Positions 26,117 to 34,419 of a DNA stretch of 64,000 nucleotides are shown here, in pieces. The DNA lies in the NCBI GenBank assembly GCA_036558005.1, contig DATBGO010000026.1, forward strand, positions 1-64,000, given 5' to 3'. Every line of letters begins with the position of its first letter. Position 1 is the first letter of the stretch. Under the pieces are notes generated by a model. That model saw only the letters and a program-made list of their open reading frames with translations, was not told the DNA's origin and did no database searches. Made by a program: the position numbers and the translations under genes. The DNA comes from DATBGO01 sp036558005 (GTDB lineage: Bacteria; Actinomycetota; Actinomycetes; Streptosporangiales; Streptosporangiaceae).

Positions 26117-26860
26117 ATGAAAGACGCACTGACCGCAGAGACGATCACCATCACCGGTCACGGCGGGGACGAGATCGAGGCATACCTCGCCCGGCCGCTG
26201 GGGGCGGAATCGTCCGGCGGTGTCGTGGTGATCCACCACATGCCTGGCTATGACGCCAGCACCAAAGAGATCGCCAGGAAGTTCGCGGCGAACGGCTATG
26301 CGGCGCTGATGCCGAACCTGTATCACCGTGAGGCGCCGGGCGCGAGCCCTGACGATGCCGCCGCCACCGCGCGGGCTCAGGGCGGGGTCCCCGACGAGCG
26401 GCTGGTCGGTGACGTCGGCGGCGCTGCCAGTCACCTGCGGGCCATGGCCGGGTGCAACGGCAAGATCGGCGTCATCGGCTACTGCTCGGGCGGGCGCCAG
26501 TCGTTCCTCGCGGCCTGCAGCCTGCCGCTTCAGGCGGCGGTCGACTGCTACGGCGCCTGCATCGTGAACGCGCCGCCCGAGGGCATGCCGATCAAGATGC
26601 CCCCGATCGTCGGCATGGCCAAGGACCTGTCCTGCCCGCTGCTCGGCCTGTTCGGCGCGGACGACGCGATGCCGTCGCCGCAGGAGACCGGGGAGCTTTC
26701 CAAGGTGCTAGACGGGCTGGGCAAGGAGCACGAGTTCCACACCTACGACGGCGCCGGGCACGCGTTCTTCGCGGTGGACCGGCCTGCCTACCGGGTCGAG
26801 GCGGCCAACGACGGCTGGGAGAAGATCTGGGACTTCTTCGGCCGTCACCTGGCCAGCTGA
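26117..26860 (+). CDS. Dienelactone hydrolase family protein
   Basis: The 247-residue alpha/beta hydrolase has the nucleophile elbow GYCSGGRQ (Cys nucleophile, as in dienelactone hydrolases). The acid residue is expected in LFGADDAMPSP and the catalytic His lies in YDGAGHAFF. VVVIHHMPGYDASTKEIARKF lies near the start. The family hydrolyses enol-lactones in chlorocatechol breakdown, but many members have other ester substrates; no aromatic-degradation genes adjoin it. The ATG at 26117 follows AGGGAG at about 10 bases; a GTG at 26111 is an alternative. The next gene begins 16 bases downstream. Confidence 0.9.
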   Translation: MKDALTAETITITGHGGDEIEAYLARPLGAESSGGVVVIHHMPGYDASTKEIARKFAANGYAALMPNLYHREAPGASPDDAAATARAQGGVPDERLVGDVGGAASHLRAMAGCNGKIGVIGYCSGGRQSFLAACSLPLQAAVDCYGACIVNAPPEGMPIKMPPIVGMAKDLSCPLLGLFGADDAMPSPQETGELSKVLDGLGKEHEFHTYDGAGHAFFAVDRPAYRVEAANDGWEKIWDFFGRHLAS

Positions 26861-26875
26861 GGGAGGCGGGTCCCG

Positions 26876-27136
26876 ATGTGCACCTACCTGACCGAGCGGA
26901 TCGAGGTCACCGGCAGCGGCAAGGGCGCGACGGGCTGGTTCGCGCTCAGTGACGCCACTGTCTATTTCGACCACCCGGTGCATGCCAGCGCCGAGCACAC
27001 GCTCAACATCGATTTCCTCAACCCGGCCAGAGGGCCTGGCGCCCGGGTGGCGGTCGAGCTGACCGCTGAGTCGGCACGGGCCCTGGCCAAGGCGATCGAG
27101 GTGACGCTGGCGTCGGTGCCGGCCGGGTTGCGCTGA
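26876..27136 (+). CDS. Small conserved protein, DUF6295-like
   Basis: The 86-residue soluble protein starts MCTYLTERIEVTGSGKGA and contains TGWFALSDATVYFDHPVHA and AEHTLNIDFLNPARGPGARV, a compact pattern recalled from DUF6295 proteins of actinomycetes. There are no membrane segments. It follows the dienelactone hydrolase by 15 bases with a GAGGGAGG ribosome site, so the two form an operon and may share a substrate pathway. Function unknown. Confidence 0.8.
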   Translation: MCTYLTERIEVTGSGKGATGWFALSDATVYFDHPVHASAEHTLNIDFLNPARGPGARVAVELTAESARALAKAIEVTLASVPAGLR

Positions 27137-27173
27137 ACTTACCGGCGGCCTGGCCGGGCCGGTGCTGCCGGCC

Positions 27174-27227
27174 GGATGGCGGTGCCCGGCGGGATGGCCG
27201 TGCCCGGCGGGATGGCCGTGCCCGGCC
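27174..27227. repeat. Three tandem 18-bp repeats
   Basis: Three consecutive copies of GGATGGCSGTGCCCGGCS occur with only two variable positions, ending in a GGCC-rich stretch. They lie in the 218-base gap before the beta-clamp gene. Translation read-through is not supported because the upstream gene stops at 27136. They may be a slippage-generated minisatellite. Confidence 0.75.
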
Positions 27228-27354
27228 GGCGGTGGTGGCTGGCCGGGCCGCCGCAGCCTGGCCAGCCAGCGCAACCGGATTGCGCTGGCTGGCCCAGATT
27301 GTCGGCACCTCATGCCAGGATCTGGTCCAGGTACTGATACGCGGAGGGGACTGG

Positions 27355-28686
27355 ATGAAATTCCGGGTCGGGCGCGAGGCGCTCGGCGAGGCGGTGGGCT
27401 GGGTAGCGCGCGCGCTGCCCGCGCGCCCGGTCGTGCCGGTGCTGTCCGGGCTGCTGCTTGACGCGGGCGAAGACGGGCTCACGCTGTCCTGCTTCGACTA
27501 CGAGGTCGCGGCCCGGATCCAGGTGGAGGCGGAGGTGCTGGAGGCAGGCACCGCGCTGGTACCGGGCCGGCTGCTGGCCGAGATCACCCGCAGCCTGCCT
27601 GCCCGCCCGGTGCAGTTCAGCTCCGACAACAGCGATGTGGACATGACCTGCGGCAGCGCCGAGTTCACGCTCGTCTCGCTGCCGGCCGAGGACTACCCGG
27701 CGCTGCCCGAGCCGCCACAGCCGGCCGGCACGGTGGAGAGCACCGCGCTCGCGACCGCGGTCAGCCAGGTCGTCCCTGCCGCGAGCCGGGACGACACGCT
27801 GCCCATGCTGACCGCCGTTTGCCTGGACGTCGACGGCGAGACGCTGACCCTGGCCGCGACGGACCGGTACCGGCTGGCGGTGCGGGAACTGCGCTGGCAG
27901 CCGGCCACGCCGGGAATCAGGGCGGTCGCGATGGTGCCGGCCCGCACCCTGGCTGATTTCGCCCGGACCATGACGCCGGGAGTCCCGGTGACGATTTCCT
28001 TCGGGGTGGGCGAGGGCGCCGCGCCGGGCCAGGCGGCCCGCGAGCCGCGCCCCGCCGACGGCATGATCAGCTTCGAAGCGGACCGGCGGCGGCTGATCGC
28101 CCGGCTGATCGGCGGCGAGTTCATCAGGTACCGGTCCCGGTTCCCCGACGAGTTCGGCTGCCAGGCCGAGCTTCCGGCTGGCCCGGTGATCGAGGCGGTG
28201 CGCCGGGTGTCGCTGGTGGCGGAGCGGGCCAGCCCGGTCCGGCTCAGCTTCGGTGCCGGCCAGGTGGTCATCGAGGCGCGGGCAGAGGGCCGCGCCAGGG
28301 CGGTAGAGACGGTGGCGGCGCAGTTCAGCGGGACCGAGCCGGTGATCTCGTTCAACCCGCACTACCTGCTCGACGGGCTGACCGCGGCCGCCGCGTCCGG
28401 CCCGGCGAGGCTGCCGGCCGGGGATGCGGCTGAGCCGGGCGCCGGGCACGGCGGCGAGCCGGCCGGGTCAGGCCGGATCCGGCTGGAGTTCACCAGCCCG
28501 GCCAAGCCCGCGCTCATCACCTGGGCCCGCCGCGCGGCCCACGGCGACGGTGACGGGCACGGCGACGGGCACGGCGATGACCAGGACGACGGCGGCCGGG
28601 ATGACGGTGACCGGGGCGCGGACGCTGATGGGCCGCCGCCGTTCCGCTACCTGCTGGTCCCGCTGCGGGTTCCGGCCCGCGCCTAG
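27355..28686 (+). CDS. DNA polymerase III beta-subunit (sliding clamp) paralog
   Basis: The 443-residue protein has the three-domain clamp pattern: MKFRVGREALGEAVGWV, VPGRLLAEITRSLP, VSLPAEDYPALPE, LAATDRYRLAVREL, FIRYRSRFPDEF and the final FRYLLVPLR. ATG 27355 follows CGGAGGGG. Two features differ from ordinary DnaN. A Gly/Ala/Pro-rich insertion lies near residues 350-375, and an Asp/Gly/His-rich insertion (GDGDGHGDGHGDDQDDGG) sits just before the last strand. There is no dnaA or recF next to it, so it is probably a second copy rather than the oriC-linked gene. Confidence 0.88.
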   Translation: MKFRVGREALGEAVGWVARALPARPVVPVLSGLLLDAGEDGLTLSCFDYEVAARIQVEAEVLEAGTALVPGRLLAEITRSLPARPVQFSSDNSDVDMTCGSAEFTLVSLPAEDYPALPEPPQPAGTVESTALATAVSQVVPAASRDDTLPMLTAVCLDVDGETLTLAATDRYRLAVRELRWQPATPGIRAVAMVPARTLADFARTMTPGVPVTISFGVGEGAAPGQAAREPRPADGMISFEADRRRLIARLIGGEFIRYRSRFPDEFGCQAELPAGPVIEAVRRVSLVAERASPVRLSFGAGQVVIEARAEGRARAVETVAAQFSGTEPVISFNPHYLLDGLTAAAASGPARLPAGDAAEPGAGHGGEPAGSGRIRLEFTSPAKPALITWARRAAHGDGDGHGDGHGDDQDDGGRDDGDRGADADGPPPFRYLLVPLRVPARA

Positions 28687-28743
28687 CTCGGGCTGACACG
28701 GGCCGCCGTCTGACTCGGGCTGGGCCCGCCGGCCCGCGCCCCA

Positions 28744-29244
28744 TTAGGGCCGGGGCGGCGGGGCCAGGATGGTGATGCCGTGCCGGGCGGCGGCCTGCGC
28801 TAGCGCGGCGGAGTCATGTTGTCCTGCTGGTTCTGGTGGCAGCACGGGGGCCTGGGCCGGTTGGCCGACCTCGGCCGCGAACCGCTCGAACCCGCCGGGG
28901 GTGTGCAGCGAGAGGAACCGCGCGGTGGCGGAGGTGACCACGTAGGCGTGGCGTAGCCGCCTGGGCAGCACCGCGACGGTGCCGGGCCCTGCGGCGTACT
29001 CCTCCTCGCCCGCCATCACCCGCAGCTCGCCCTCGAGCACGACGAATGTCTCGTCGTCGCGATCGTGGACATGGACCGGGCTGCCGTTGCCGCGCCGGCC
29101 GAGGTTGTCGGTCAATGAGAACGCCCCGCCGGTCTGCTCGCCGCTGACGCGCACCTGGGACAGGGCGCCCAGGAACCAGATGGCGGCCTGGGTGTCCGGG
29201 CTGGTGATGACGGTGCGGGGGACGGGGGTGATCAGGTCGGTCAT
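28744..29244 (-). CDS. Cupin-domain protein (quercetin-dioxygenase-like)
   Basis: The 166-residue protein starts at ATG 29244 behind AAGGAGG. The cupin motif 1 is PVHVHDRDDETFVVLEGEL, with the His/His/Glu metal ligands, and motif 2 is PRRLRHAYVV. This is a single-domain cupin of the quercetin 2,3-dioxygenase or sugar-isomerase-like class; the substrate is unknown. It is divergent from a LysR gene across 123 bases, the usual arrangement for a LysR target. Confidence 0.85.
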   Translation of the reverse strand: MTDLITPVPRTVITSPDTQAAIWFLGALSQVRVSGEQTGGAFSLTDNLGRRGNGSPVHVHDRDDETFVVLEGELRVMAGEEEYAAGPGTVAVLPRRLRHAYVVTSATARFLSLHTPGGFERFAAEVGQPAQAPVLPPEPAGQHDSAALAQAAARHGITILAPPPRP

Positions 29245-29337
29245 GACTGCGCCTCCTTCCTGGCTGTCCGCGGCAGCGCGACCAGCCGCCGCGTCCAGGG
29301 GTCCAGCCAACCTCCAAGGATCGATGATGTCCAAGGC

Positions 29338-29358
29338 TTATCTAATCTTGATTGATAA
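29338..29358. promoter_or_regulatory. Candidate LysR-type operator between cupin and lysR genes
   Basis: TTATCTAATCTTGATTGATAA carries TTATC/GATAA outer and AATC/GATT inner arms with one base of asymmetry. It is AT-rich in a GC-rich context and ends 9 bases before the LysR start codon. Form and place fit an autoregulatory LysR recognition site; binding is inferred. Confidence 0.55.
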
Positions 29359-29367
29359 CCTGCTTGC

Positions 29368-30345
29368 ATGGATATCGACGGCCGGCTGTGGCGGTCCTTC
29401 ACCGTGGTCGCCGAGGAGCTGCACTACGGCCGGGCCGCTGACCGCCTGGGTATCACTCAGCCCGCGCTCTCCCGGCAGGTCCGCGGCCTGGAGCGGGCGC
29501 TGGGCGTCACCCTGTTCGACCGGACGAGCCGGCGGGTCGCTCTCAGCCAGGCCGGCCAGGCGGTGCTCGGCCAGGCGCGGCGGGCCCTCACCGAGTCCGA
29601 CCGCGCGATCAGGCTGGCCCGGCTCGCCGCTCACGGCGAGTGCGGCGAACTCGCCATCGCCGCCCTGCCGGCCGTCGCGCTCAGCCTGCTGCCCGCGATC
29701 ATCCGGGCCTACCGGGACACCCATCCGTCGACTGACGTCACTATCAGCGAAAGCTTCGACGACGAGCAGCTTGCCGCGCTCGCCGCCAGGCGGATCGACG
29801 CCGGATTCCTGCGCGCCGCCGAGGCGCCGCCGGGAATCCGCCTGCAGACCCTGCTCACCGAGCCCGTCGTGGCGGTCCTGCCCTCCGGCCACCGGCTCGC
29901 CCGGCACAGCCAGCTCGCCCTGTCCGAGCTAGCCGGCGAGCCCTTCGTGTTCTTCCCGCGGCACCGCTCCGTGCTCGCCTACGACGAGTTCATCGCCTCC
30001 TGCCGCGCGGCGGGGTTCAGCCCCGCGATCGTGCAGGAAGCCAGCGGCATCTCCGCGCTTGGCCTGGTCGCGGCGGGCCTCGGGGTGAGCGTCCTGGCCG
30101 CGTCCTACCAGGCGCTATCAGTGTCCGGTGTCCGGTTCGTGCCCGTCGCCGGCCACCAGCTCGCACTCCAGGCCGGGTGGGCGGCAGACAACACCAACAC
30201 CGCCCTGCCCGGATTCCTGGACACCGCCCGCCGCACAGCGGCCCAGGCCATCGATCCAGCTCCCCCCGGCCATCCCTGCCCGGCTCCGGAGGTCAGGCCA
30301 CCGGCACCAGCGGCCCGCGGCCCGGGGAATGCCGTAGGTCCTTGA
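29368..30345 (+). CDS. LysR-family transcriptional regulator
   Basis: The 325-residue protein has an N-terminal HTH (WRSFTVVAEELHYGRAADRL, ITQPALSRQVRGLERALG) and a periplasmic-binding-like effector domain from about residue 90 (GECGELAIAALPAVALSLLP, FVFFPRHRSVLAYDEF). The C-terminal 30 residues are Pro/Ala-rich and unlike the family core. It probably controls the divergent cupin gene through the site next to its start codon. The inducer is unknown. Confidence 0.92.
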   Translation: MDIDGRLWRSFTVVAEELHYGRAADRLGITQPALSRQVRGLERALGVTLFDRTSRRVALSQAGQAVLGQARRALTESDRAIRLARLAAHGECGELAIAALPAVALSLLPAIIRAYRDTHPSTDVTISESFDDEQLAALAARRIDAGFLRAAEAPPGIRLQTLLTEPVVAVLPSGHRLARHSQLALSELAGEPFVFFPRHRSVLAYDEFIASCRAAGFSPAIVQEASGISALGLVAAGLGVSVLAASYQALSVSGVRFVPVAGHQLALQAGWAADNTNTALPGFLDTARRTAAQAIDPAPPGHPCPAPEVRPPAPAARGPGNAVGP

Positions 30346-30487
30346 GCCGCTTCCGGCCGGCCGGCTCGCGGCGTCACGGCCAGCCCCGTTGTGCACGGAT
30401 GGGCAAGGACCGTGCGCGGTGTGAGGAGAGCGCTCCCTCGTGGCCCGGCCAGGCTGGCACGAAGGCAGGCGAGAACTGGAGGTGCAA

Positions 30488-32095
30488 GTGCCGGACTACA
30501 TCATCATCGGCGCCGGCAGCGCGGGCAGCGTGGTCGCCGCCCGGCTGAGCGAGGACCCGTCCGCCCGCATCCTGGTGCTCGAGGCCGGGCCGTCTGATGA
30601 TCTCCCGGAGATCGCCATGCCCGCCGCCGCCCCGGCGCTGTGGGCCGGGCCGCTGGCCTGGGACCACGTGACAGTCCCGCAACGACATGCGGCTCAGCGG
30701 GCCGTTCCCTGGCCGAGCGGGCGCACCCTGGGAGGCAGCTCGGCGATCAACGGCATGATCTACATCCGGGGAAACCGGGCCGACTACGACGCCTGGCGTG
30801 ACGTTTACGGCTGCGCTGGCTGGGGCTATGCCGACGTGCTGCCCTACTTCCTGCGGGCCGAGGACCAGCAGCGCGGCGAGTCGCCCTACCACGGCACCGG
30901 CGGGCCGCTGCGGGTGGAGGACCAGCGCTACGAGCATCCGCTGAGCCGGGCATGGCTGGCGGCGGCCGCCGCGTCAGGCCTGTCTCGCAACGCAGACTTC
31001 AACGGCGCCAGGCAAGAGGGCGTCGGCCACTATCAGGTGACCCAGCGGGGCGGGCGGCGCTGGTCCGCCGCCGACGCCTACCTGCGCCCTGCCATGCGAC
31101 GGCCCAACCTGACGGTGGAGACCAGCGCGCAGGTCAGCCGGCTGATCATGGACGGCGAACGGGTGACCGGGGTGCGGTATGTCCGCGACGGGGCGGTGCG
31201 CGAGGCGAGCGCGGCACGCGAGGTCATCGTCGCGTGCGGGGCGGTGAAGGCGCCGCAGCTGCTCATGCTGTCCGGGATCGGGCCTGGCGACCAGTTGCGG
31301 GCGCACCGCATCCCCGTACGCGCCGACTCGCCCGCGGTCGGGTCCGGCCTGCAAGACCACCCGATATGCCTGCCGGGATGGCGAACGCCGTCCGCGCGGA
31401 ACCTGTGGGAGGAAGCCAACCCGCAGAACCTGGAGCTGTGGCGGCGGGAGCGGCGCGGGCCGATGGCCTCACTGGGCGCTGAGGCCGGCGGCTTCACCAG
31501 CAGCGCTCCTGGCCGGCCCGCGCCGGATCTGCAGCTCGGCGCCATTCCCGGGCCGCCGCCGCTGCCCGGGCCGGGCACGCCCGCCGAGCGGTCGGTCGGC
31601 ACGCTCGTCAGCGCCGTCCACGTCCGCAGCCGGGGCCGGGTGCTGCTGGCCTGCGCCGATCCCGCGGCTGCGCCGCTGGTCGATCCGGCGTACTTCGCGG
31701 ATGAGGCGGACCTGGATGTGCTGGTCGCCGGGGTCAGGACGGCCAGGGAGATCGTCGCCTGCGGGCCGCTGGCGGGCATCACCGCGGGCGAGATCACGCC
31801 CGGCGAACACGTCGACGACGACGGGCAGATCCGGGACTGGATCCGCGCCACGGCCAGCTCGATGTTCCACCCGACGGGGACCTGCGCGATGGGTGGCGGA
31901 CCCGAGGCGGTGTGCGACCCGGAACTGCGCGTGCGGGGCGTGACAGGCCTGCGCGTGGTCGACGCGTCCGTGCTGCCCGCCACGCCGCGGGGCAACACCA
32001 ACGCGCCTGTCATCGCCGTCGCCGAGCGAGCCGCCGACCTCATCCGAGGCGATACGACCCTGCCCGCCACGGCACCCGGGTACGCGCTGGGCTAG
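30488..32095 (+). CDS. GMC-family FAD-dependent oxidoreductase (choline-dehydrogenase-like)
   Basis: The 535-residue protein starts at GTG 30488, five bases after TGGAGG. The FAD-binding motif IIGAGSAGSVVAARLSEDPS opens the protein. GMC signature 1 is SGRTLGGSSAINGMIYIRG, and signature 2 lies in GAVKAPQLLMLSGIGPG. The catalytic His is in SSMFHPTGTCAMGG and the second active-site residue is the Asn in TPRGNTNAPVIAVAE. It oxidises an alcohol to an aldehyde or ketone using FAD. It converges on an AraC-type regulator, overlapping by 4 bases; that gene may control it. The substrate is unknown. Confidence 0.92.
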   Translation: MPDYIIIGAGSAGSVVAARLSEDPSARILVLEAGPSDDLPEIAMPAAAPALWAGPLAWDHVTVPQRHAAQRAVPWPSGRTLGGSSAINGMIYIRGNRADYDAWRDVYGCAGWGYADVLPYFLRAEDQQRGESPYHGTGGPLRVEDQRYEHPLSRAWLAAAAASGLSRNADFNGARQEGVGHYQVTQRGGRRWSAADAYLRPAMRRPNLTVETSAQVSRLIMDGERVTGVRYVRDGAVREASAAREVIVACGAVKAPQLLMLSGIGPGDQLRAHRIPVRADSPAVGSGLQDHPICLPGWRTPSARNLWEEANPQNLELWRRERRGPMASLGAEAGGFTSSAPGRPAPDLQLGAIPGPPPLPGPGTPAERSVGTLVSAVHVRSRGRVLLACADPAAAPLVDPAYFADEADLDVLVAGVRTAREIVACGPLAGITAGEITPGEHVDDDGQIRDWIRATASSMFHPTGTCAMGGGPEAVCDPELRVRGVTGLRVVDASVLPATPRGNTNAPVIAVAERAADLIRGDTTLPATAPGYALG

Positions 32096-33063
32096 CCAGG
32101 CCGGGCCCGGGTGCACAGCCGCCGGTACTGCGCGGGCGGGGATCCGTACGCATCCCGGAAGGCCCGGCTGAAATGCGCGGCGTTCGGCAGGCCCCAGCGG
32201 GCCGCTATGGCGCTCACCGGCACCCGGCCCAGCGACCGGTCCAGCAGGTCCCGGCGGCACCGCTCCAGCCTGCGCTCCTTGATCAGCCCGGCAACGCTCG
32301 CAGGCTCCCCCTCGAACAGCCGGTACAGGTAGCGGAGCGAGACGTGGTGGACGCGGGCTATCACCGTGGGCGAGAGCCCTGGGTCGGCGATCTGGTCCTC
32401 GATGAAGGCGCGCACCCGCAGCACCAGCGCCCGCTCGCCCACGTCGGGCGGCACCTGGCCGCGGCGGCCGAGCCGGTCGGCGAGCGCCACGGTCAGCAGG
32501 TCGAGCGTGGCGGTGCCCACCCGGGCGCCGGCCGCCGGGTCAAGGCTGCCGGCATGCCGACAGACCTGCCGCGCCGTGCCGGAGAACAAGGCGCCGGGAC
32601 CGTCGTCACCGGTGAAGCCCACGGCGGTCAGCCCGGCGACGTCAGCCGCGCGAAGCGCCAGCAGCTTGCGGGGCAGGGCGACCGCCACGACCTGCACCGC
32701 CCCGGTATTGGCCCAGCGCGCGGGGCGGGACAGGTCAACGAAAGCGAAGTCACCGGCGCGCAGGCGGGCCTGACGGCCGTCCTGCTCGACGACGACCTCG
32801 CCCCTGGCCACCACGTCAACCTTGCACAGATCGGCGTCCGTCGCCTGGATGTGGCGCCTCGTCCGGTCCGCGCCGCCGGGCCTGGACGCCGAGAGCTCGC
32901 CGACCCGGATGGCGCCCAGATCGGCTGCGCGCACCTGGTCGGGCAGCTCGTTACCGCCACCCGTCCGCGCCGCCACCGGCCCGATGACAGCCGCCAGGGC
33001 GTCGTGGAAGTAATCGCGGCGGGAGGTGGCGGGAACATCGTCTGAACGCAACACGACAGTCAT
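32092..33063 (-). CDS. AraC-family transcriptional regulator
   Basis: The 323-residue protein has an N-terminal AraC-binding-domain-like region resembling the NphR/AlkS group (YFHDALAAVIGP, LRAGDFAFVDLSRPARW). A C-terminal double HTH begins near residue 220 (RAFIEDQIADPGLSPTVIAR, AARWGLPNAAHFSRAFRDAY). I preferred ATG 33063 because GAGGAG lies 6 bases upstream; the in-frame GTG at 33069 abuts it. It probably regulates the convergent GMC oxidoreductase or a remote target. Confidence 0.9.
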   Translation of the reverse strand: MTVVLRSDDVPATSRRDYFHDALAAVIGPVAARTGGGNELPDQVRAADLGAIRVGELSASRPGGADRTRRHIQATDADLCKVDVVARGEVVVEQDGRQARLRAGDFAFVDLSRPARWANTGAVQVVAVALPRKLLALRAADVAGLTAVGFTGDDGPGALFSGTARQVCRHAGSLDPAAGARVGTATLDLLTVALADRLGRRGQVPPDVGERALVLRVRAFIEDQIADPGLSPTVIARVHHVSLRYLYRLFEGEPASVAGLIKERRLERCRRDLLDRSLGRVPVSAIAARWGLPNAAHFSRAFRDAYGSPPAQYRRLCTRARPG

Positions 33064-33137
33064 GGTCACCTCCTCAGCCTGCTTCGCCCATCATGCGACG
33101 AGGGCGGTGCCGGTGGCGAACCGGTGCTGGCGGCGCG

Positions 33138-33620
33138 TCAGCGGAAGCGGCGTGTGCCCGACTGCCGCCAGATCCAGCGGACGACCTTGCGGGCGACCGC
33201 CAGCACGGCCACGAAGATCGCCAGCCTGCCCGGCCAGGCGAAGCCGAGATGGAAGCCGGCCATGAGCAGCCACAGCACCGCGAGCGCGATCATGATCGGC
33301 AGCAGGCGCAGCAGCCGCGGCGCGGACCGGTAGCGCGGGTACTGACGGTGCGGGCCAGACCAGCCCGCGCCCGGGCCAGCGTGGCCGGGGCGCGGCTGGC
33401 CAGGCCCGGGCCGGCCCGGGCCAGGCTGGGGCGCCGCGGCGTGCGGGAGGTCGCTGCTGACCTGGGCCAGCTGCCGCTCGGTCCGGGCCGCGAAGATGGC
33501 GTCGAGCCGCTGATTGAACTCCTCCAGGGACAGCCTGCCCTGGGCGTAGTGCTCGCGCAGCCGGGTGGCGGCAGCCTCTCGCTCGCTGTCCCCGATCCGC
33601 AGGTCTGGTCGTGCCGCCAT
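33138..33620 (-). CDS. DUF1707 protein with C-terminal transmembrane region
   Basis: The 160-residue protein has the DUF1707 (SHOCT-like) helix pair DLRIGDSEREAAATRLREH and GRLSLEEFNQRLDAIFAART near the N-terminus. A Gly/Pro-rich linker with repeated PGPGQPRPG-like blocks leads to two hydrophobic segments (LLPIMIALAVLWLLMAGF, LAIFVAVLAVARKVV) and an Arg-rich end. ATG 33620 follows GGAGGA. DUF1707 genes are linked to PadR-type regulation and cell-envelope stress in actinomycetes. The 16-base element upstream recurs at the other DUF1707 gene. Confidence 0.85.
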   Translation of the reverse strand: MAARPDLRIGDSEREAAATRLREHYAQGRLSLEEFNQRLDAIFAARTERQLAQVSSDLPHAAAPQPGPGRPGPGQPRPGHAGPGAGWSGPHRQYPRYRSAPRLLRLLPIMIALAVLWLLMAGFHLGFAWPGRLAIFVAVLAVARKVVRWIWRQSGTRRFR

Positions 33621-33660
33621 GTGTTCCTCCGCCTGCCGGTCCCCTGGTGCCGACATCAAG

Positions 33661-33676
33661 AAGATATATCTCGACT
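33661..33676 (-). promoter_or_regulatory. Conserved element upstream of DUF1707 gene (copy 1)
   Basis: The plus strand reads AAGATATATCTCGACT, containing the perfect 10-base palindrome AGATATATCT, 41-56 bases upstream of the gene's ATG. The same element with one change occurs upstream of the second DUF1707 gene at 58684-58699. The AT-rich core resembles PadR-type operators. Operator function is inferred. Confidence 0.65.
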
Positions 33677-33728
33677 TCCCCGCAGGGCAAGTCAGTCGCC
33701 AGGGTAAGTCGCGGGGGCCCGCGGGTGG

Positions 33729-34253
33729 TCAGTCGCCCAGGTAACTGCTGCCGCCGGTCTCCGGGTCGGTGACGGTCGCCGGGACCGGCAGCGTGCCTGC
33801 CCGGGCGAACACCAGCGTCAGGGTGATGTGGGTGCCGGTTCGCATCGGGCCGGGCCTGGTGACCAGCAGGTGGTAGCTGTCAGGGGTGAGGCGGACCGTG
33901 GACCGGGCCGGGATGGCGATGCCGGGCACGGTGCGCATCAGGTTGCCCGCGCCAGGGGCCGGGCCGCGGAACGTCACAGCGCCGCCCGCGCTGGTGCGCG
34001 CGGACACCAGCCGGTCAGCGGGGCCGTTGTTCTGGATGATCAGGTACGCCTCGGTGGTGCCGGCCGCGGAGGGCTGGTTCAGGTAGACAGTGCTGACCTG
34101 GATGGCCGGGGCGGCCGTAGCCCGCTGGGCGCACCCCGCCAGGGCCGCGGCCAGCACCAGCAGGCAGGCGGCCAGCGCGGCGCGGGCAACGGCCGGCCGG
34201 GCAGCCCGGCCGGCTCTGGTCAGCTGGGCCGCCGGGCGGGGCGTGCGAGGCAT
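33729..34253 (-). CDS. PCu(A)C-type copper chaperone lipoprotein
   Basis: The 174-residue protein has a Tat/Sec-like basic N-terminus, a hydrophobic core and lipobox LAGC near residue 41. The mature part fits the PCu(A)C/DUF461 beta-sandwich: AYLIIQNNGPADRLVSART, GIAIPARSTVRLTPDSYHLL, ITLTLVFARAGTLPV. The family binds Cu(I) with HxxM and MxxM groups. Here I see M in NLMRTV and H in SYHLL, but the first His is not obvious. It may deliver copper to cytochrome oxidase outside the membrane. GGAGG lies 8 bases before ATG. Confidence 0.83.
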   Translation of the reverse strand: MPRTPRPAAQLTRAGRAARPAVARAALAACLLVLAAALAGCAQRATAAPAIQVSTVYLNQPSAAGTTEAYLIIQNNGPADRLVSARTSAGGAVTFRGPAPGAGNLMRTVPGIAIPARSTVRLTPDSYHLLVTRPGPMRTGTHITLTLVFARAGTLPVPATVTDPETGGSSYLGD

Positions 34254-34419
34254 GATCGTGTCCTCCGGCGTCTGGGTGCGCTGTCATGCTCTCACGGGGC
34301 CCTGGAGAGGGCGCTGGCCGCCCGCCGCTGGCCGCGGCCGGCCGGGGCGCCGGCCCGGCCAAGGCGCCGGCCCGGTCACGTGCCCGATGGCGGCAGGCTA
34401 CCGGGCAGGGACGGGCCGG

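Noticed and set aside
27174..27227. CRISPR array
   Set aside because: The 18-bp repeats are directly adjacent without spacers and no cas gene is present, so they are a minisatellite.
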